In this document: in pieces, positions 7,996-16,379 of the stretch
How positions within the stretch are numbered: the stretch's first letter is position 1
Layout of the letters: the number at the start of each line of letters is the position of its first letter
NCBI RefSeq assembly: GCF_000219535.2
Contig: NZ_CP007806.1
Coordinates: 4,188,501-4,252,500, forward strand
DNA from: Brevibacillus laterosporus LMG 15441
Lineage (GTDB): Bacteria > Bacillota > Bacilli > Brevibacillales > Brevibacillaceae
Direction: 5' to 3'
Length of the DNA stretch: 64,000 bases
Position numbers and translations under genes: made by a program
The notes under the pieces: generated by a model
Database searches by the model: none
The model's input: only the letters and a program-made list of their open reading frames with translations
What the model was told of the DNA's origin: nothing

Positions 7996-9809
7996 ATATG
8001 AAAAATCGTCTCATTCTTCAATTCATTTCCTTATTATTGGTCGCCTCCTTCATCTCGATTGGCTTCGTCACGGTGGCTTTTTCATTTATGCACGCTAAAA
8101 TCAATGAGCTAGAGATGAGCCGGGATTTTACTCGTGCAGGTTTATCCAATTTAGTAACCACCCTACGCTTAGAGAACGGAAATATTACTTTTGATCCCGA
8201 TATGCTGGCTCAGGTGAAAAAGTCGGGAGGCTGGCTGCAAACCATTGACGAAAATGGAATGGTGACCTCTAGCTATCTGACCCCTCCTGATGTGCCGAAT
8301 CACTATAGGCCTGGAGAAATTCATGCCATTTGGAACGGGGAAAAGCAGTTTCCATACTCTCTGTACATCTGGATCGAGCCGAAAGATGGCGTAACCTACA
8401 CACTGTTATATGGGGTTACATATAAGGAGGCAGAGCTGCTGAAACAAATTAGCAAAGCTGCAACCCTGCAATCAGGGAGTGTAGCTATTCCCGCCTCCTT
8501 GGAGCAGGAACTGCTTCAAAGCAATATGTGGCTTCAACTCCTTGATGCAAACGGAACAGAAATAGCTTCCTTATTGAAACCACCTAATGCCCTGAACCAC
8601 TATTCTGTACAAGAATTAACGCTGAGGATACAGTATCCAGCACGCTATCAAGAGCGTATTTTTACCACCTATGATGATCAAACAAAACAAACCTGGATTC
8701 TCCATGCACCTGCCACTGCTTCGGGTACTACTACAAGCTTGTTTTCTCTTTCCTCCGAAGGTCAGATTGCTGGGGTCACCATCGTTGTCCTACTGATTGC
8801 TATTATTACGGTATTTTTATTATTATCTCTTTGGTACGGACATCGGTTTGGCACGCCAATGCTACACTTATTAGAATGGCTGAATCAGATAGCAAAAGGA
8901 ACCTATAAGGAGCCCCAAGACAGAAATGGTCTACCTAAAAGTCTCACCAAGTCCGGTCACTATAAACGCAACTATCGCATTTATCAGGAAGTTATGTTCT
9001 CCATGCATCATCTCGTGGCATGCTTACAACGTAACAACGAAATCCGAAATCAATTAGAAAAAACTCGCGAGGAATGGATAGCCGGAGTCTCGCATGATTT
9101 AAAGACTCCTCTTTCCTCCATACTGGGTTATTCCAAAATGCTGGAGAATAAAAACTATGAATGGACACCGGAGGAAATTCGTGACTTCGGCTCAACTATG
9201 AGCGAAAAATCTACTTACATGGATGCCCTGATAAATGATTTGAGCATGACCTACCGTTTAAAAAACGGAGCTTATTCGCTTACTTTTACCTCTCAGGATA
9301 TTAATGAGCTTGTTCGGCGTTCTATTATTTCCTTTTTGAATCATCCTCAATTTCAGGAGGCCTCCCTTACCTTTCGTCCGGCTTTACCAACGATTCATTA
9401 TCCTGTAGACTCGTACGCCTTTCAGCGTATGGTTGATAATGTGATTGCAAATGCCATCCTACATAATCCTGTCGGTACACCTATAGAGATTTGCTTACTA
9501 GCTTGTGAAACGGATGATCCAAATGTAGAGGGCTTCACGTTAACAATTCGCGATGGTGGTACAGGAATGAATCCCGAGGTTGCCCACCAATTATTCGAAC
9601 GCTACTATCGGGGGACCAATACAGACCGTCTGACTCAGGGAACTGGATTGGGTATGGCTATTGCCAAAGAATTAGCATTGGCACATGGAGGAGAAATTCA
9701 AGTGGCAAGTGAGCTTGGGAAGGGAACATCTATTGCGTTTACATTTCAAAAAGAGAAGGATTTATTGCCTTCTTATCATCTAAAAAACCTCTTCACCCAC
9801 AGTAATTAA
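7992..9809 (+). CDS. Membrane sensor histidine kinase
   Basis: Partner kinase of the regulator just upstream, overlapping it by four bases. 605 residues: membrane segment about 8-33, an extracellular sensor of about 225 residues, a second membrane segment about 260-282, a linker/HAMP-like region, the HisKA helix with the phosphorylated His368 (SHDLKTPL) and a HATPase domain (N box around DNVIANAILHNP, G1 DGGTGM, G2 GTGLGMAI). The extracellular part appears to hold two similar segments (each with WLQ..D.NG and a proline-rich PP..NHY motif), hinting at a duplicated sensor. Ends inside a terminator hairpin. Confidence 0.95.
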   Translation: MNMKNRLILQFISLLLVASFISIGFVTVAFSFMHAKINELEMSRDFTRAGLSNLVTTLRLENGNITFDPDMLAQVKKSGGWLQTIDENGMVTSSYLTPPDVPNHYRPGEIHAIWNGEKQFPYSLYIWIEPKDGVTYTLLYGVTYKEAELLKQISKAATLQSGSVAIPASLEQELLQSNMWLQLLDANGTEIASLLKPPNALNHYSVQELTLRIQYPARYQERIFTTYDDQTKQTWILHAPATASGTTTSLFSLSSEGQIAGVTIVVLLIAIITVFLLLSLWYGHRFGTPMLHLLEWLNQIAKGTYKEPQDRNGLPKSLTKSGHYKRNYRIYQEVMFSMHHLVACLQRNNEIRNQLEKTREEWIAGVSHDLKTPLSSILGYSKMLENKNYEWTPEEIRDFGSTMSEKSTYMDALINDLSMTYRLKNGAYSLTFTSQDINELVRRSIISFLNHPQFQEASLTFRPALPTIHYPVDSYAFQRMVDNVIANAILHNPVGTPIEICLLACETDDPNVEGFTLTIRDGGTGMNPEVAHQLFERYYRGTNTDRLTQGTGLGMAIAKELALAHGGEIQVASELGKGTSIAFTFQKEKDLLPSYHLKNLFTHSN

Positions 9810-9829
9810 TACGAGTGGGTGAGAGGTTT
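9787..9829 (+). terminator. Terminator of the two-component operon
   Basis: ACCTCTTCACCCAC pairs with GTGGGTGAGAGGT (one bulge) followed by TTTTATTT. It overlaps the kinase stop codon. Confidence 0.85.
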
Positions 9830-9961
9830 TATTTATGTTGTACGTAAGGCATTGCATTATGTGTATGGGACAAAAACAAATAACGTAGGGCTTACTTGAC
9901 TTTTTGTACAGCAAAAATACATCTGTTCAAAGTATCCTTTTGCACGGTACGGTAGAGTACG

Positions 9962-11962
9962 CTATACTTCTCTCCCTACGCTCATGCCCTCCCAAATGGC
10001 TCGTTTCGCATCCAATTCCCCAGCTTCCCTCGCTCCACCAATCAGATGAACCTTCATTTCTGCTGGCAAAGAATCTGCCAGTATGCGATTCGGTGTACTT
10101 CCAGCTGCTATTATCACCGTATCTGCCGGAATGATTGCTTCTTGTCCTTTCTCTATAATACGAACGCCATCCGGTAAAATTTCTTTATACTCAATTTCCG
10201 TTTTCATCACTACTCCGTGTCTCTTTAACAACGCTAGAACGGCCCAGCGAGTGGTTTTGCCTAATCCCGTACCAACATGTTTGCCTCGACGCAAAAGCGT
10301 GATAGAACGCTTGTTATATTGCATGCTACCATATGATTTCGCTGATACGATCCCATACTCCGCTAAATATTGACCTGCTTCTGCTGAAAGCGTGGTGTTC
10401 GTTACCAGTAGATGTGATAAATCGCAGGCAATTCCCCCTGCCCCAATGATCACTACCTGCTGACCCACGGGTACCTTTCCTGTAAAGACATCGGCATAGC
10501 TTACGACATGCGGCAGCTCCTTCCCCGGAAGCTCAGGTGATCGTGGTATTACCCCGGTAGCAAGGACGACTTCACTTACCCCTTCAGCGACAAGCTTATC
10601 GCTGGTGGCCTCCTCTCCCAGATGTACCTTTACCCCTAGTCTACGTAGCTCATTCTCGTAGTAGCGGAGTGTTTCCTTAAATTCGCTCTTCCCAGGAACC
10701 TGACTGGCAAAATTAAGCTGTCCCCCTAACCGATTATTCCTCTCCCACAATGACACGTCATGCCCACGCAATGCTAGCACACGCGCTGCCTCCAGCCCAG
10801 CCGGACCTGCTCCGATAACTGCCACCTTCTTGGTCTTTTCCGCTGGTGTAATGCTAATGTCCCATTCACGACCTGCTAATGGATTAACTAAACAAGAAGC
10901 TGTTTTTCCTTCAAAAATGTGGTCGAGACAAGCCTGATTACAGGCAATGCATGTATTAACCTCAGCAAAACGCCCGGCTCTGCTCTTGGCTACAATATAC
11001 GGGTCTGCCAAAAAAGGCCGAGCCATGGAAACAAGATCACTATGTCCCTCTGCGACGATTTGATTTGCCAAACGAACATCGTTTATGCGATTACTAGCAA
11101 TAACCGGAATACCCACTGCCGCTTTGATTTCCTTTGCTACCCAAACATACGAAGCACGAGGAACCATCATGGAAATGGTGGGCACTTGCGACTCGTGCCA
11201 GCCAATGCCAATATTTAAGGCATCAATACCTAGTTCCTCCAGCCATACTGCAAATTGAACCGTTTCTTCTACTGTCGTACTGTTTGGCATAACATCAAGT
11301 CCAGACATTCGAAAAAGGACAGGATACTCTGGACCAACCGCTTTCTTAACCTGCCTAGCTATCTCCAATCCAAATCGCGCACGTCGTTTTAAATCTCCTC
11401 CCCATCCATCTGAACGCTGATTGGTCACAGGTGACAAAAATTGATTAACTAAGTACCCCTCTGAGCCCATGATTTCAACTGCATCAAAGCCTGCTTCCTT
11501 CGCTCGGCGGGCTGCATCTGCAAAAGCTTGAATGGTATGTAAAATTAATTCCTCATCCATTTCAATAGGGGCAGTTCGATTAATAGGTGCTTGTAATGGA
11601 GAAGGAGCTACAGGGTCGAGACCTGTCATTTCCTTGTAAGCATAACGCCCGGCATGAAAAAGCTGTAGCGCAATCCTTCCACCAGCTTCATGGACAGCAC
11701 GAGTCATATTATACAGTGGTGGAATATGCTCATCTGCATAAATGTTCGTAAAGCCCGCTCCGCCACCTCCCTCTGGCAACACTGCGGCTCCTCCCGTAAC
11801 AATTAAGCCTGCTTCTCCCTTTGCTCGTTCTACATAAAAAGCAGTAAGGCGCTCATATCCATGATCTAATGCTTCCAAGCCCACATGCATGGACCCCATA
11901 ATCACACGGTTAGGCAACTGTAGTGTTGCAATTTGAATTGGCTGAAAAATATGTGATAGCAT
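9962..11962 (-). CDS. fadH: 2,4-dienoyl-CoA reductase-like flavoenzyme (FadH type)
   Basis: Old-yellow-enzyme-type NAD(P)H oxidoreductase of the FadH family, needed for beta-oxidation of unsaturated fatty acids. With the start at 11962 it has 666 residues: an FMN TIM barrel (about 1-330; LQLFHAGR, GY.. active-site loops), a CxxCxxxC-x11-C iron-sulfur motif (Cys338, 341, 345, 357), and FAD and NAD(P)H Rossmann folds (GAGPAGLEAA near 384-393; GAGGIACD further on). The frame is open to a GTG at 12016, but a FadR-like operator (11986-12003) sits in that extension and the family begins like LSHIFQPI, so 11962 is preferred; its ribosome binding site (GGGGAT) is only moderate. Related enzymes act on other enones, so the substrate is inferred. 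Confidence 0.85.
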   Translation of the reverse strand: MLSHIFQPIQIATLQLPNRVIMGSMHVGLEALDHGYERLTAFYVERAKGEAGLIVTGGAAVLPEGGGGAGFTNIYADEHIPPLYNMTRAVHEAGGRIALQLFHAGRYAYKEMTGLDPVAPSPLQAPINRTAPIEMDEELILHTIQAFADAARRAKEAGFDAVEIMGSEGYLVNQFLSPVTNQRSDGWGGDLKRRARFGLEIARQVKKAVGPEYPVLFRMSGLDVMPNSTTVEETVQFAVWLEELGIDALNIGIGWHESQVPTISMMVPRASYVWVAKEIKAAVGIPVIASNRINDVRLANQIVAEGHSDLVSMARPFLADPYIVAKSRAGRFAEVNTCIACNQACLDHIFEGKTASCLVNPLAGREWDISITPAEKTKKVAVIGAGPAGLEAARVLALRGHDVSLWERNNRLGGQLNFASQVPGKSEFKETLRYYENELRRLGVKVHLGEEATSDKLVAEGVSEVVLATGVIPRSPELPGKELPHVVSYADVFTGKVPVGQQVVIIGAGGIACDLSHLLVTNTTLSAEAGQYLAEYGIVSAKSYGSMQYNKRSITLLRRGKHVGTGLGKTTRWAVLALLKRHGVVMKTEIEYKEILPDGVRIIEKGQEAIIPADTVIIAAGSTPNRILADSLPAEMKVHLIGGAREAGELDAKRAIWEGMSVGREV

Positions 11963-11985
11963 CCGATATCCCCACTTTCTATTTT

Positions 11986-12003
11986 TGAATGAATGTTCAC
12001 TCA
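11986..12003. promoter_or_regulatory. FadR-like operator upstream of fadH
   Basis: TGAATGAATGTTCACTCA agrees with the Bacillus FadR (TetR-family) consensus TGAATGANTANTCATTCA at 14 of 16 defined positions as I recall it. It lies 24-41 bases upstream of the fadH start, where it could block transcription until long-chain acyl-CoA is present. Confidence 0.55.
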
Positions 12004-12035
12004 TTTCTCTACGCACTTCAAAAATTCCTTTTTTT

Positions 12036-12065
12036 CTGACGATGATTGTTTTGCCCTGTTATAAT
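12036..12065 (+). promoter_or_regulatory. Candidate vegetative promoter of dehydrogenase gene
   Basis: CTGACG (12036-12041) and a perfect TATAAT (12060-12065) are spaced 18 bases apart. The start site would lie near 12072, leaving the ATG at 12077 almost leaderless and supporting a start further down. Confidence 0.55.
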
Positions 12066-12106
12066 AAAGAGTAAGCATGACCTATAAAAAATTGGAGGAG
12101 ATTCTA

Positions 12107-13003
12107 CTGGATACAATTGGATTTATTGGACTAGGTACGATGGGACTGCCTATGGTACAAAATTTACTTAAAGCTGGATTTCCTGTGCATGTTGTTTCGA
12201 GAAGTCGCGGCCCTATAGACAAAGCTGTTTCTCTAGGTGCCGTTGAAGCTAAAAACCCTGCCGATCTGGTGGAAAAGGTAGATATTTTACTTACCTGCCT
12301 ACCTCTTCCTTCTACAATTGAAGAAGTTTATTTTGGCGAAAATGGCATTCTAAGCGCTGATCTGACAGGGACATTGGTGATTGATCACTCCACGATAAGC
12401 CCGTTATTAAATCAACGCGTGTATGACGCTATCACAGCAAAGGGAGGATCTTATATGGATGCTCCGATCAGCGGCGGTCCGATGGGAGCTACTACCGGTA
12501 CCCTAGCTATCATGTGTGGCGGATTAGAAAACGATTACGAGCGAGCTAAACCAGTATTTGAAGCACTCGGAACAAATTTGTTTTACCTAGGAAAAATCGG
12601 TAATGGTAGTATTGCTAAGCTGATGAATAACTATTTGATTGGTGTACATACGGCTGCTTTAGCAGAAACCTTCATATTAGCTACCAAAGCAGGGGTTGAT
12701 ACAACTCAGTTGTATGAGGTGCTGTCAGCAAGTACGGGAGATAGCAAAATGCTGCATCGAATCGTTCCATTGGTACACCAACGTGACTTTGATGCACGCT
12801 TTAGCAATCAATTGTTATACAAAGACATGCGGATTGCTGGGGAATTAGCAAAAGCCTACGAGCTGGACATGCCGATCAATAAGCTGGCTGAACAAATGTA
12901 TCAGCAAGCTAGCGAAAAATATCCAATGGAGGATATGGCCGCTTTATTTAAAATTTATGAAGAAAAGACCCGAATTATGGTAAAAGAAAAGGCTCTCGAT
13001 TGA
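12107..13003 (+). CDS. NAD(P)-dependent beta-hydroxyacid dehydrogenase (3-hydroxyisobutyrate dehydrogenase family)
   Basis: Member of the HIBADH / tartronate semialdehyde reductase family, which oxidises short beta-hydroxyacids or reduces the semialdehydes. The Rossmann motif GFIGLGTMGLPM sits at the extreme N-terminus, the substrate motif DAPISGGPMGA near residue 120, and the catalytic lysine in GNGSIAKLMNN near 170. An ATG at 12077 is in frame but has no ribosome binding site; a GGAGGAG (12094-12100) points instead to a CTG at 12107, giving a 298-residue protein that begins exactly where relatives do. It is divergent from fadH and ends in a shared terminator. The exact substrate is uncertain. 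Confidence 0.85.
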   Translation: MDTIGFIGLGTMGLPMVQNLLKAGFPVHVVSRSRGPIDKAVSLGAVEAKNPADLVEKVDILLTCLPLPSTIEEVYFGENGILSADLTGTLVIDHSTISPLLNQRVYDAITAKGGSYMDAPISGGPMGATTGTLAIMCGGLENDYERAKPVFEALGTNLFYLGKIGNGSIAKLMNNYLIGVHTAALAETFILATKAGVDTTQLYEVLSASTGDSKMLHRIVPLVHQRDFDARFSNQLLYKDMRIAGELAKAYELDMPINKLAEQMYQQASEKYPMEDMAALFKIYEEKTRIMVKEKALD

Positions 13004-13012
13004 GAGCCTTTT
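12987..13012. terminator. Bidirectional terminator
   Basis: AAAAGGCTCTC and GAGAGCCTTTT form a perfect 11-bp stem with a 4-base loop. It overlaps the dehydrogenase stop and serves the convergent gene at 13023. Confidence 0.92.
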
Positions 13013-13022
13013 CCTTTACAGG

Positions 13023-13487
13023 TTAATAAACAATACGCACCAATTTTCCTACATGTGCTGCCATATTTGTAAGCACTGGCTTCCATTCATCCTGCTCATC
13101 CATTGGATTGAGCGGAAGCATAAAATGAAAATCAGCAACCCATTCCATCTGCGAGTCCTGCTCTGGCGATAGCATACGCTTTTTGCTTGTAAAAGCGATC
13201 TCTGGCACAATGGCTTTAGCAGCTTGCCATAAAGCGTTGGTATCTCGTCCATCTACAAGATAAGTAACCTCTACTTCAATTTCGCACATTTTTGCTTCTT
13301 CTAGCGGAAATAAGTGAATAACGGCTACTGGTGCACCTTCCCTTGCTTCATCCTCCGTGAACCGCATCTCAACCTCGTGGTATTCTTCTCCTTCTAAGAT
13401 CGAGCGTTCTGTTTTTAGTAATACCTCTGTGGTTACACCGTAGGCTGAAAGCTCTTCGTCTACTTTTGCTACCAATATATCTAACAT
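13023..13487 (-). CDS. Conserved-looking hypothetical cytosolic protein
   Basis: I do not recognise the family. The 154-residue product is acidic, without signal peptide or membrane segment, and looks like an alpha/beta protein (alternating strands such as EVEMRFTEDEA, AVIHLFPLEE, CEIEVEVTYLVDG, WVADFHFMLPL). The start at 13487 is supported by GAGGAGGAAG six bases upstream. It stands between the dehydrogenase and another small gene, both with separate signals, so the neighbours give no clue to function. Confidence 0.7.
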   Translation of the reverse strand: MLDILVAKVDEELSAYGVTTEVLLKTERSILEGEEYHEVEMRFTEDEAREGAPVAVIHLFPLEEAKMCEIEVEVTYLVDGRDTNALWQAAKAIVPEIAFTSKKRMLSPEQDSQMEWVADFHFMLPLNPMDEQDEWKPVLTNMAAHVGKLVRIVY

Positions 13488-13593
13488 CGTTTTCTTCCTC
13501 CTCATGATGCACTTCATCCATCATACTGAAATCAGAGGAAGCCGTAAAGTAAAGAAACCGCTTTCATAAAGCAATAGCCTTTTACTTTCTCAT

Positions 13594-13896
13594 TCATGGT
13601 GTTGGATGGCAGTCCTTATTATTTAGAAATTCCGACAGCCATATCCGCCTGACATCTTTATTTGGACAGTATCCCAGCAAATAGCTATCTCCTAGCATAT
13701 ACTTTTCTTTTAGCCACTCCTTATGCTTACGGAAGAAGGCATTCTGAAATTCAATTGGCATTTGTTGATATTCTTCCAACGCAGAAGGGTGTTCGAGGAA
13801 ATAATCTTCATCATACAGGATTTCATCATCGTTCTGACGACTAATAAAATACAAGAATAAAAGAACAAGGCCCGTATTCACCAAAAAAAGTGTCAT
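13594..13896 (-). CDS. Small membrane-anchored hypothetical protein
   Basis: The 100-residue product has one N-terminal hydrophobic segment (about residues 3-19) followed by an acidic soluble part rich in aromatic residues (EDYFLEHPSALEEYQQMP). The charge pattern suggests the C-terminal part may lie outside or inside with no clear bias. A strong ribosome binding site (AAAGGGGAGAT) precedes the ATG. No family is recognised. Confidence 0.65.
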   Translation of the reverse strand: MTLFLVNTGLVLLFLYFISRQNDDEILYDEDYFLEHPSALEEYQQMPIEFQNAFFRKHKEWLKEKYMLGDSYLLGYCPNKDVRRIWLSEFLNNKDCHPTP

Positions 13897-14283
13897 ACCT
13901 ATCTCCCCTTTCCCTTACAGCCAATGTCATTCGTCCAAAACATACAGCCCTAAAAATATTCTGATTGTTTCTTTTATTTTATCATGATTTTGCTCTTTGG
14001 TAACTACCTCATATCCCTTTGAAATAATTTATTTTGGAAATGATTGATTCATTCAAAGCATCAGGGCCTGCCATCAGTAAATCAACCTTTTATAAGCTTT
14101 TCCGGGACAGGAACGTTTTCACAGGCACCTCAGCTAAAAAAATGATTCTGGCATAGATTTGTACACCGTTATATATCCTTATCAGCAAAAAAAACCAGCT
14201 GAAGTTCTCCAGCTGGCATGCTACTATATTATTTGTTGCTACGAGTATTCTAAAACCTCTATTTCCCACTGGCTACCCGTCTT
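13897..14283. other. Gene-free stretch of 387 bases
   Basis: Apart from the terminator at 14187-14216 I see no gene, tRNA or strong repeat here. The part from 13960 to 14060 is AT-rich and should carry the promoter of the small gene at 13594-13896. Confidence 0.5.
14187..14216 (-). terminator. Terminator of the LCP gene
   Basis: On the minus strand CCAGCTG (14210-14216) pairs with CAGCTGG (14195-14201) and is followed by eight T residues (complement of 14187-14194). Confidence 0.92.
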
Positions 14284-15783
14284 TTAGGACACTTGGCTCT
14301 CGGGAAGTGTTGCCCTTCCAACAGAAGGTGAGCTCGCACCTGATGGTGGCGTAATATTTACCGGTGGAGGCGCCATTTCGTGATTAGAAGCTGGGGTATT
14401 TTGCTGGAAATTAGGGGCGTCAATAATATCGGCTGGCGGCGAATTACTCTCCGACTGTCCTGAGCTTCCATTATTGTTATCTAATCCATTATTTCCGGAA
14501 TCATTTGCACCATTTTGTCCATTACCATTTAATAGGTCTTGTTCGTTACCTTGCTGCTCATTCCCATTTTTGGTTGTATCGGAGTCTTTCGCTTCCGATT
14601 GAACCTTGTTGCTTGATTGCTTAGATTTCGTCGATTGCTGCTTCTTTTTCGATTTGGAATTATTTACATATTCCACTACTTGATTATCAAACGGAGAGTC
14701 GTTGTAATCAATTTTAGCCATCTCATTGCTGTCTAGCCTCATAGCAGCTTGTAAGGTTTGACGAATCTCATCTTTTTTGCTCGTTGGTAGCAATGTGTAG
14801 CTTGTACTTGAGCTCCAGAAGGCTCCACTGTCTACTACGACGAAATTATCCATGTTAAAGCTTTTAAAGTCATTGGCAATGCCTAGTATTTGTTCCTTGC
14901 TAAAATCAGTGTGGATATGATCACCAGTGGTTTCAATTACTTTAGGCAATTTAGCAAAGCCTTCGATCGACAGCATCTTATTCATAATCGCCTTAATTAC
15001 TTCCTGCTGACGTTGGTTTCGATCAAAGTCATTGGAATAATACTTGGTGCCACGATTATCGTGACGGTGTCGCACATAATCAAGTGTATTCTTACCATTC
15101 AGCACCTGGCGCCCCGGATTAAGGTTAATATGGGTGTTATCAGTAGGATCGTCATATACAAGTCGACGATCTATGTTGACTTCCACTCCACCTACCGCAT
15201 CCACGACCGCTTTGAATCCATTAAAATCAACCTCAACATAGTGGTTAACCGGAATGCCTAGCACCTGCTCAAGCGTTTTTTTCGTTAGGGTGATCCCATT
15301 TTCGGTAGGTGTTTCCCCTTTTGCTTTCGCCTGACGGCGTTCAGCCTCTCCGTTGGCAAATACTGCATTCACCTTATGATATCCGCGGTAGCCTGGAATT
15401 TTGACTCGGGTATCTCGGGGAATGGAGATCATTGTCACTTTTTTCGTATCAGGATCAATAACCCCAACAATCATTACATCGGTATTAGCCGAGCCTGTCT
15501 CTGGCCTCGAATCTCGTCCTAACAGTACAACAGAGATAGGTTTGTTTGAGCTATAGCTCGTATCAACAGGCAGCACATTGTTTACATCTTGATAAGGGTC
15601 TTCCGTTGCCTTCTCTATAGCTTTATCGAATGTCTGGTACACATAATAGGCATAGGCCCCACCACCCAAAATGAATAAGGCTAACAGGGTGAGAAGAATT
15701 ATGCGTAGCTTTGTCTTCTTTTTCTTAGGTTTCTTCGGTTTGGAAGCGGTGCGCTTACTCGTGTTCGCAACCGTTTCTTGCAT
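14284..15783 (-). CDS. LytR-CpsA-Psr family cell-wall polymer ligase
   Basis: Attaches teichoic acid or other anionic polymers from a lipid carrier to peptidoglycan. 499 residues: a lysine-rich cytoplasmic tail, one membrane segment (about 27-47), an accessory region and the LCP domain (about 82-260) with the conserved aspartate in SANTDVMIV and the arginines in SIPRDTRV, followed by KVNAVFANG and LDYVRHRHDNRG. The C-terminal 130 residues are low-complexity, rich in Ser, Gln, Asn and Gly, and end with proline-rich sequence, unusual compared with the roughly 300-residue core family. A candidate ECF-type promoter lies at 15847-15873. Single-gene unit with its own terminator. Confidence 0.93.
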   Translation of the reverse strand: MQETVANTSKRTASKPKKPKKKKTKLRIILLTLLALFILGGGAYAYYVYQTFDKAIEKATEDPYQDVNNVLPVDTSYSSNKPISVVLLGRDSRPETGSANTDVMIVGVIDPDTKKVTMISIPRDTRVKIPGYRGYHKVNAVFANGEAERRQAKAKGETPTENGITLTKKTLEQVLGIPVNHYVEVDFNGFKAVVDAVGGVEVNIDRRLVYDDPTDNTHINLNPGRQVLNGKNTLDYVRHRHDNRGTKYYSNDFDRNQRQQEVIKAIMNKMLSIEGFAKLPKVIETTGDHIHTDFSKEQILGIANDFKSFNMDNFVVVDSGAFWSSSTSYTLLPTSKKDEIRQTLQAAMRLDSNEMAKIDYNDSPFDNQVVEYVNNSKSKKKQQSTKSKQSSNKVQSEAKDSDTTKNGNEQQGNEQDLLNGNGQNGANDSGNNGLDNNNGSSGQSESNSPPADIIDAPNFQQNTPASNHEMAPPPVNITPPSGASSPSVGRATLPESQVS

Positions 15784-15846
15784 ATGTAATCAGTCTCCTT
15801 ATGTGACAAATAATCTTGCCACTCGCAATCTATGTTCCTTTGTTAA

Positions 15847-15873
15847 GACAGCCAACACCTTAGAAAGGTTACA
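15847..15873 (-). promoter_or_regulatory. Candidate ECF-sigma promoter of LCP gene
   Basis: Minus-strand TGTAAC (15868-15873), 17 bases, TGTC (15847-15850); the bases after AAC are CTTT as in sigma-M/W-type promoters. The -10 has T where C is expected. It is 64 bases upstream of the start codon. Confidence 0.35.
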
Positions 15874-16035
15874 CTTACCATTACAACCCAAGCCTCTTGT
15901 CTCACAATTCCCATCATTATAAATTGAGATTTCAGGAAGTGAAATAGAGCTTTTCACCTATTTTTGCTAAAAACTACATCCTCTATCATATCACAAGCAA
16001 GTGGTATTTTGTAGAAAAATGTCTATGAAATCAGA

Positions 16036-16068
16036 AACCCCTTTCGCTAATAAGAAACGAAAGGGGTT
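16036..16068 (-). terminator. Terminator-like hairpin after 47-residue gene
   Basis: AACCCCTTTCG and CGAAAGGGGTT form a perfect 11-bp stem with an 11-base loop; the minus-strand tail is TTTCTGATTT, a weak T-run. It lies 47 bases past the stop of the small gene. Confidence 0.6.
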
Positions 16069-16114
16069 CGGAAAAGTGAAGATAGCGAGATATGATTTAG
16101 AGTTAACAGATGAA

Positions 16115-16258
16115 CTATTGCATCCCGTGAGGTGCTTGGCTAAAGCCTTTTACCGGCTTGCTTTCATTCTCATGCTTTGCATTTTGCCCCGTATGGTGCG
16201 CATCTCCGCCATGACGAATATGGTACTTATCGCTTTTGCCTTTGATTTGCTTTGCCAT
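16115..16258 (-). CDS. Small basic, histidine-rich hypothetical protein (47 residues)
   Basis: A GGAGGAG ribosome binding site five bases before the ATG at 16258 and a terminator-like hairpin downstream argue for a real gene. The product is hydrophilic, rich in Lys, His, Gly, Gln and Asn, with no membrane segment, and ends in GFSQAPHGMQ. The composition recalls minor small spore proteins of Bacilli, but I cannot place it in a named family. It is a single small unit between LCP and the SEC-C gene. Confidence 0.6.
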   Translation of the reverse strand: MAKQIKGKSDKYHIRHGGDAHHTGQNAKHENESKPVKGFSQAPHGMQ

Positions 16259-16338
16259 CTGTTCTCCTCCTTTTATCTTGCTCTCTTTATTGTGTGAGTA
16301 TCCTTGCTTCTCCATTCATAGCCGCCCAATAAGCAAAA

Positions 16339-16371
16339 CATCCCGCCTCACTCAGCTAGCAAGACGGGATG
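16339..16371 (-). terminator. Terminator of the SEC-C gene
   Basis: CATCCCG (16339-16345) and CGGGATG (16365-16371) pair; the minus-strand transcript continues with TTTTGCTT. It lies just past the stop at 16380. Confidence 0.8.
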
Positions 16372-16379
16372 AATATGAA

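Noticed and set aside
14040..14066. FadR-like half-site GATTCATTCA in the gap before the LCP terminator
   Set aside because: Only one good half-site and no gene start next to it.
16001..16297. 98-codon plus-strand frame opposite the 47-residue gene
   Set aside because: No ribosome binding site, and it runs across a terminator hairpin; the minus-strand gene has a clear site.
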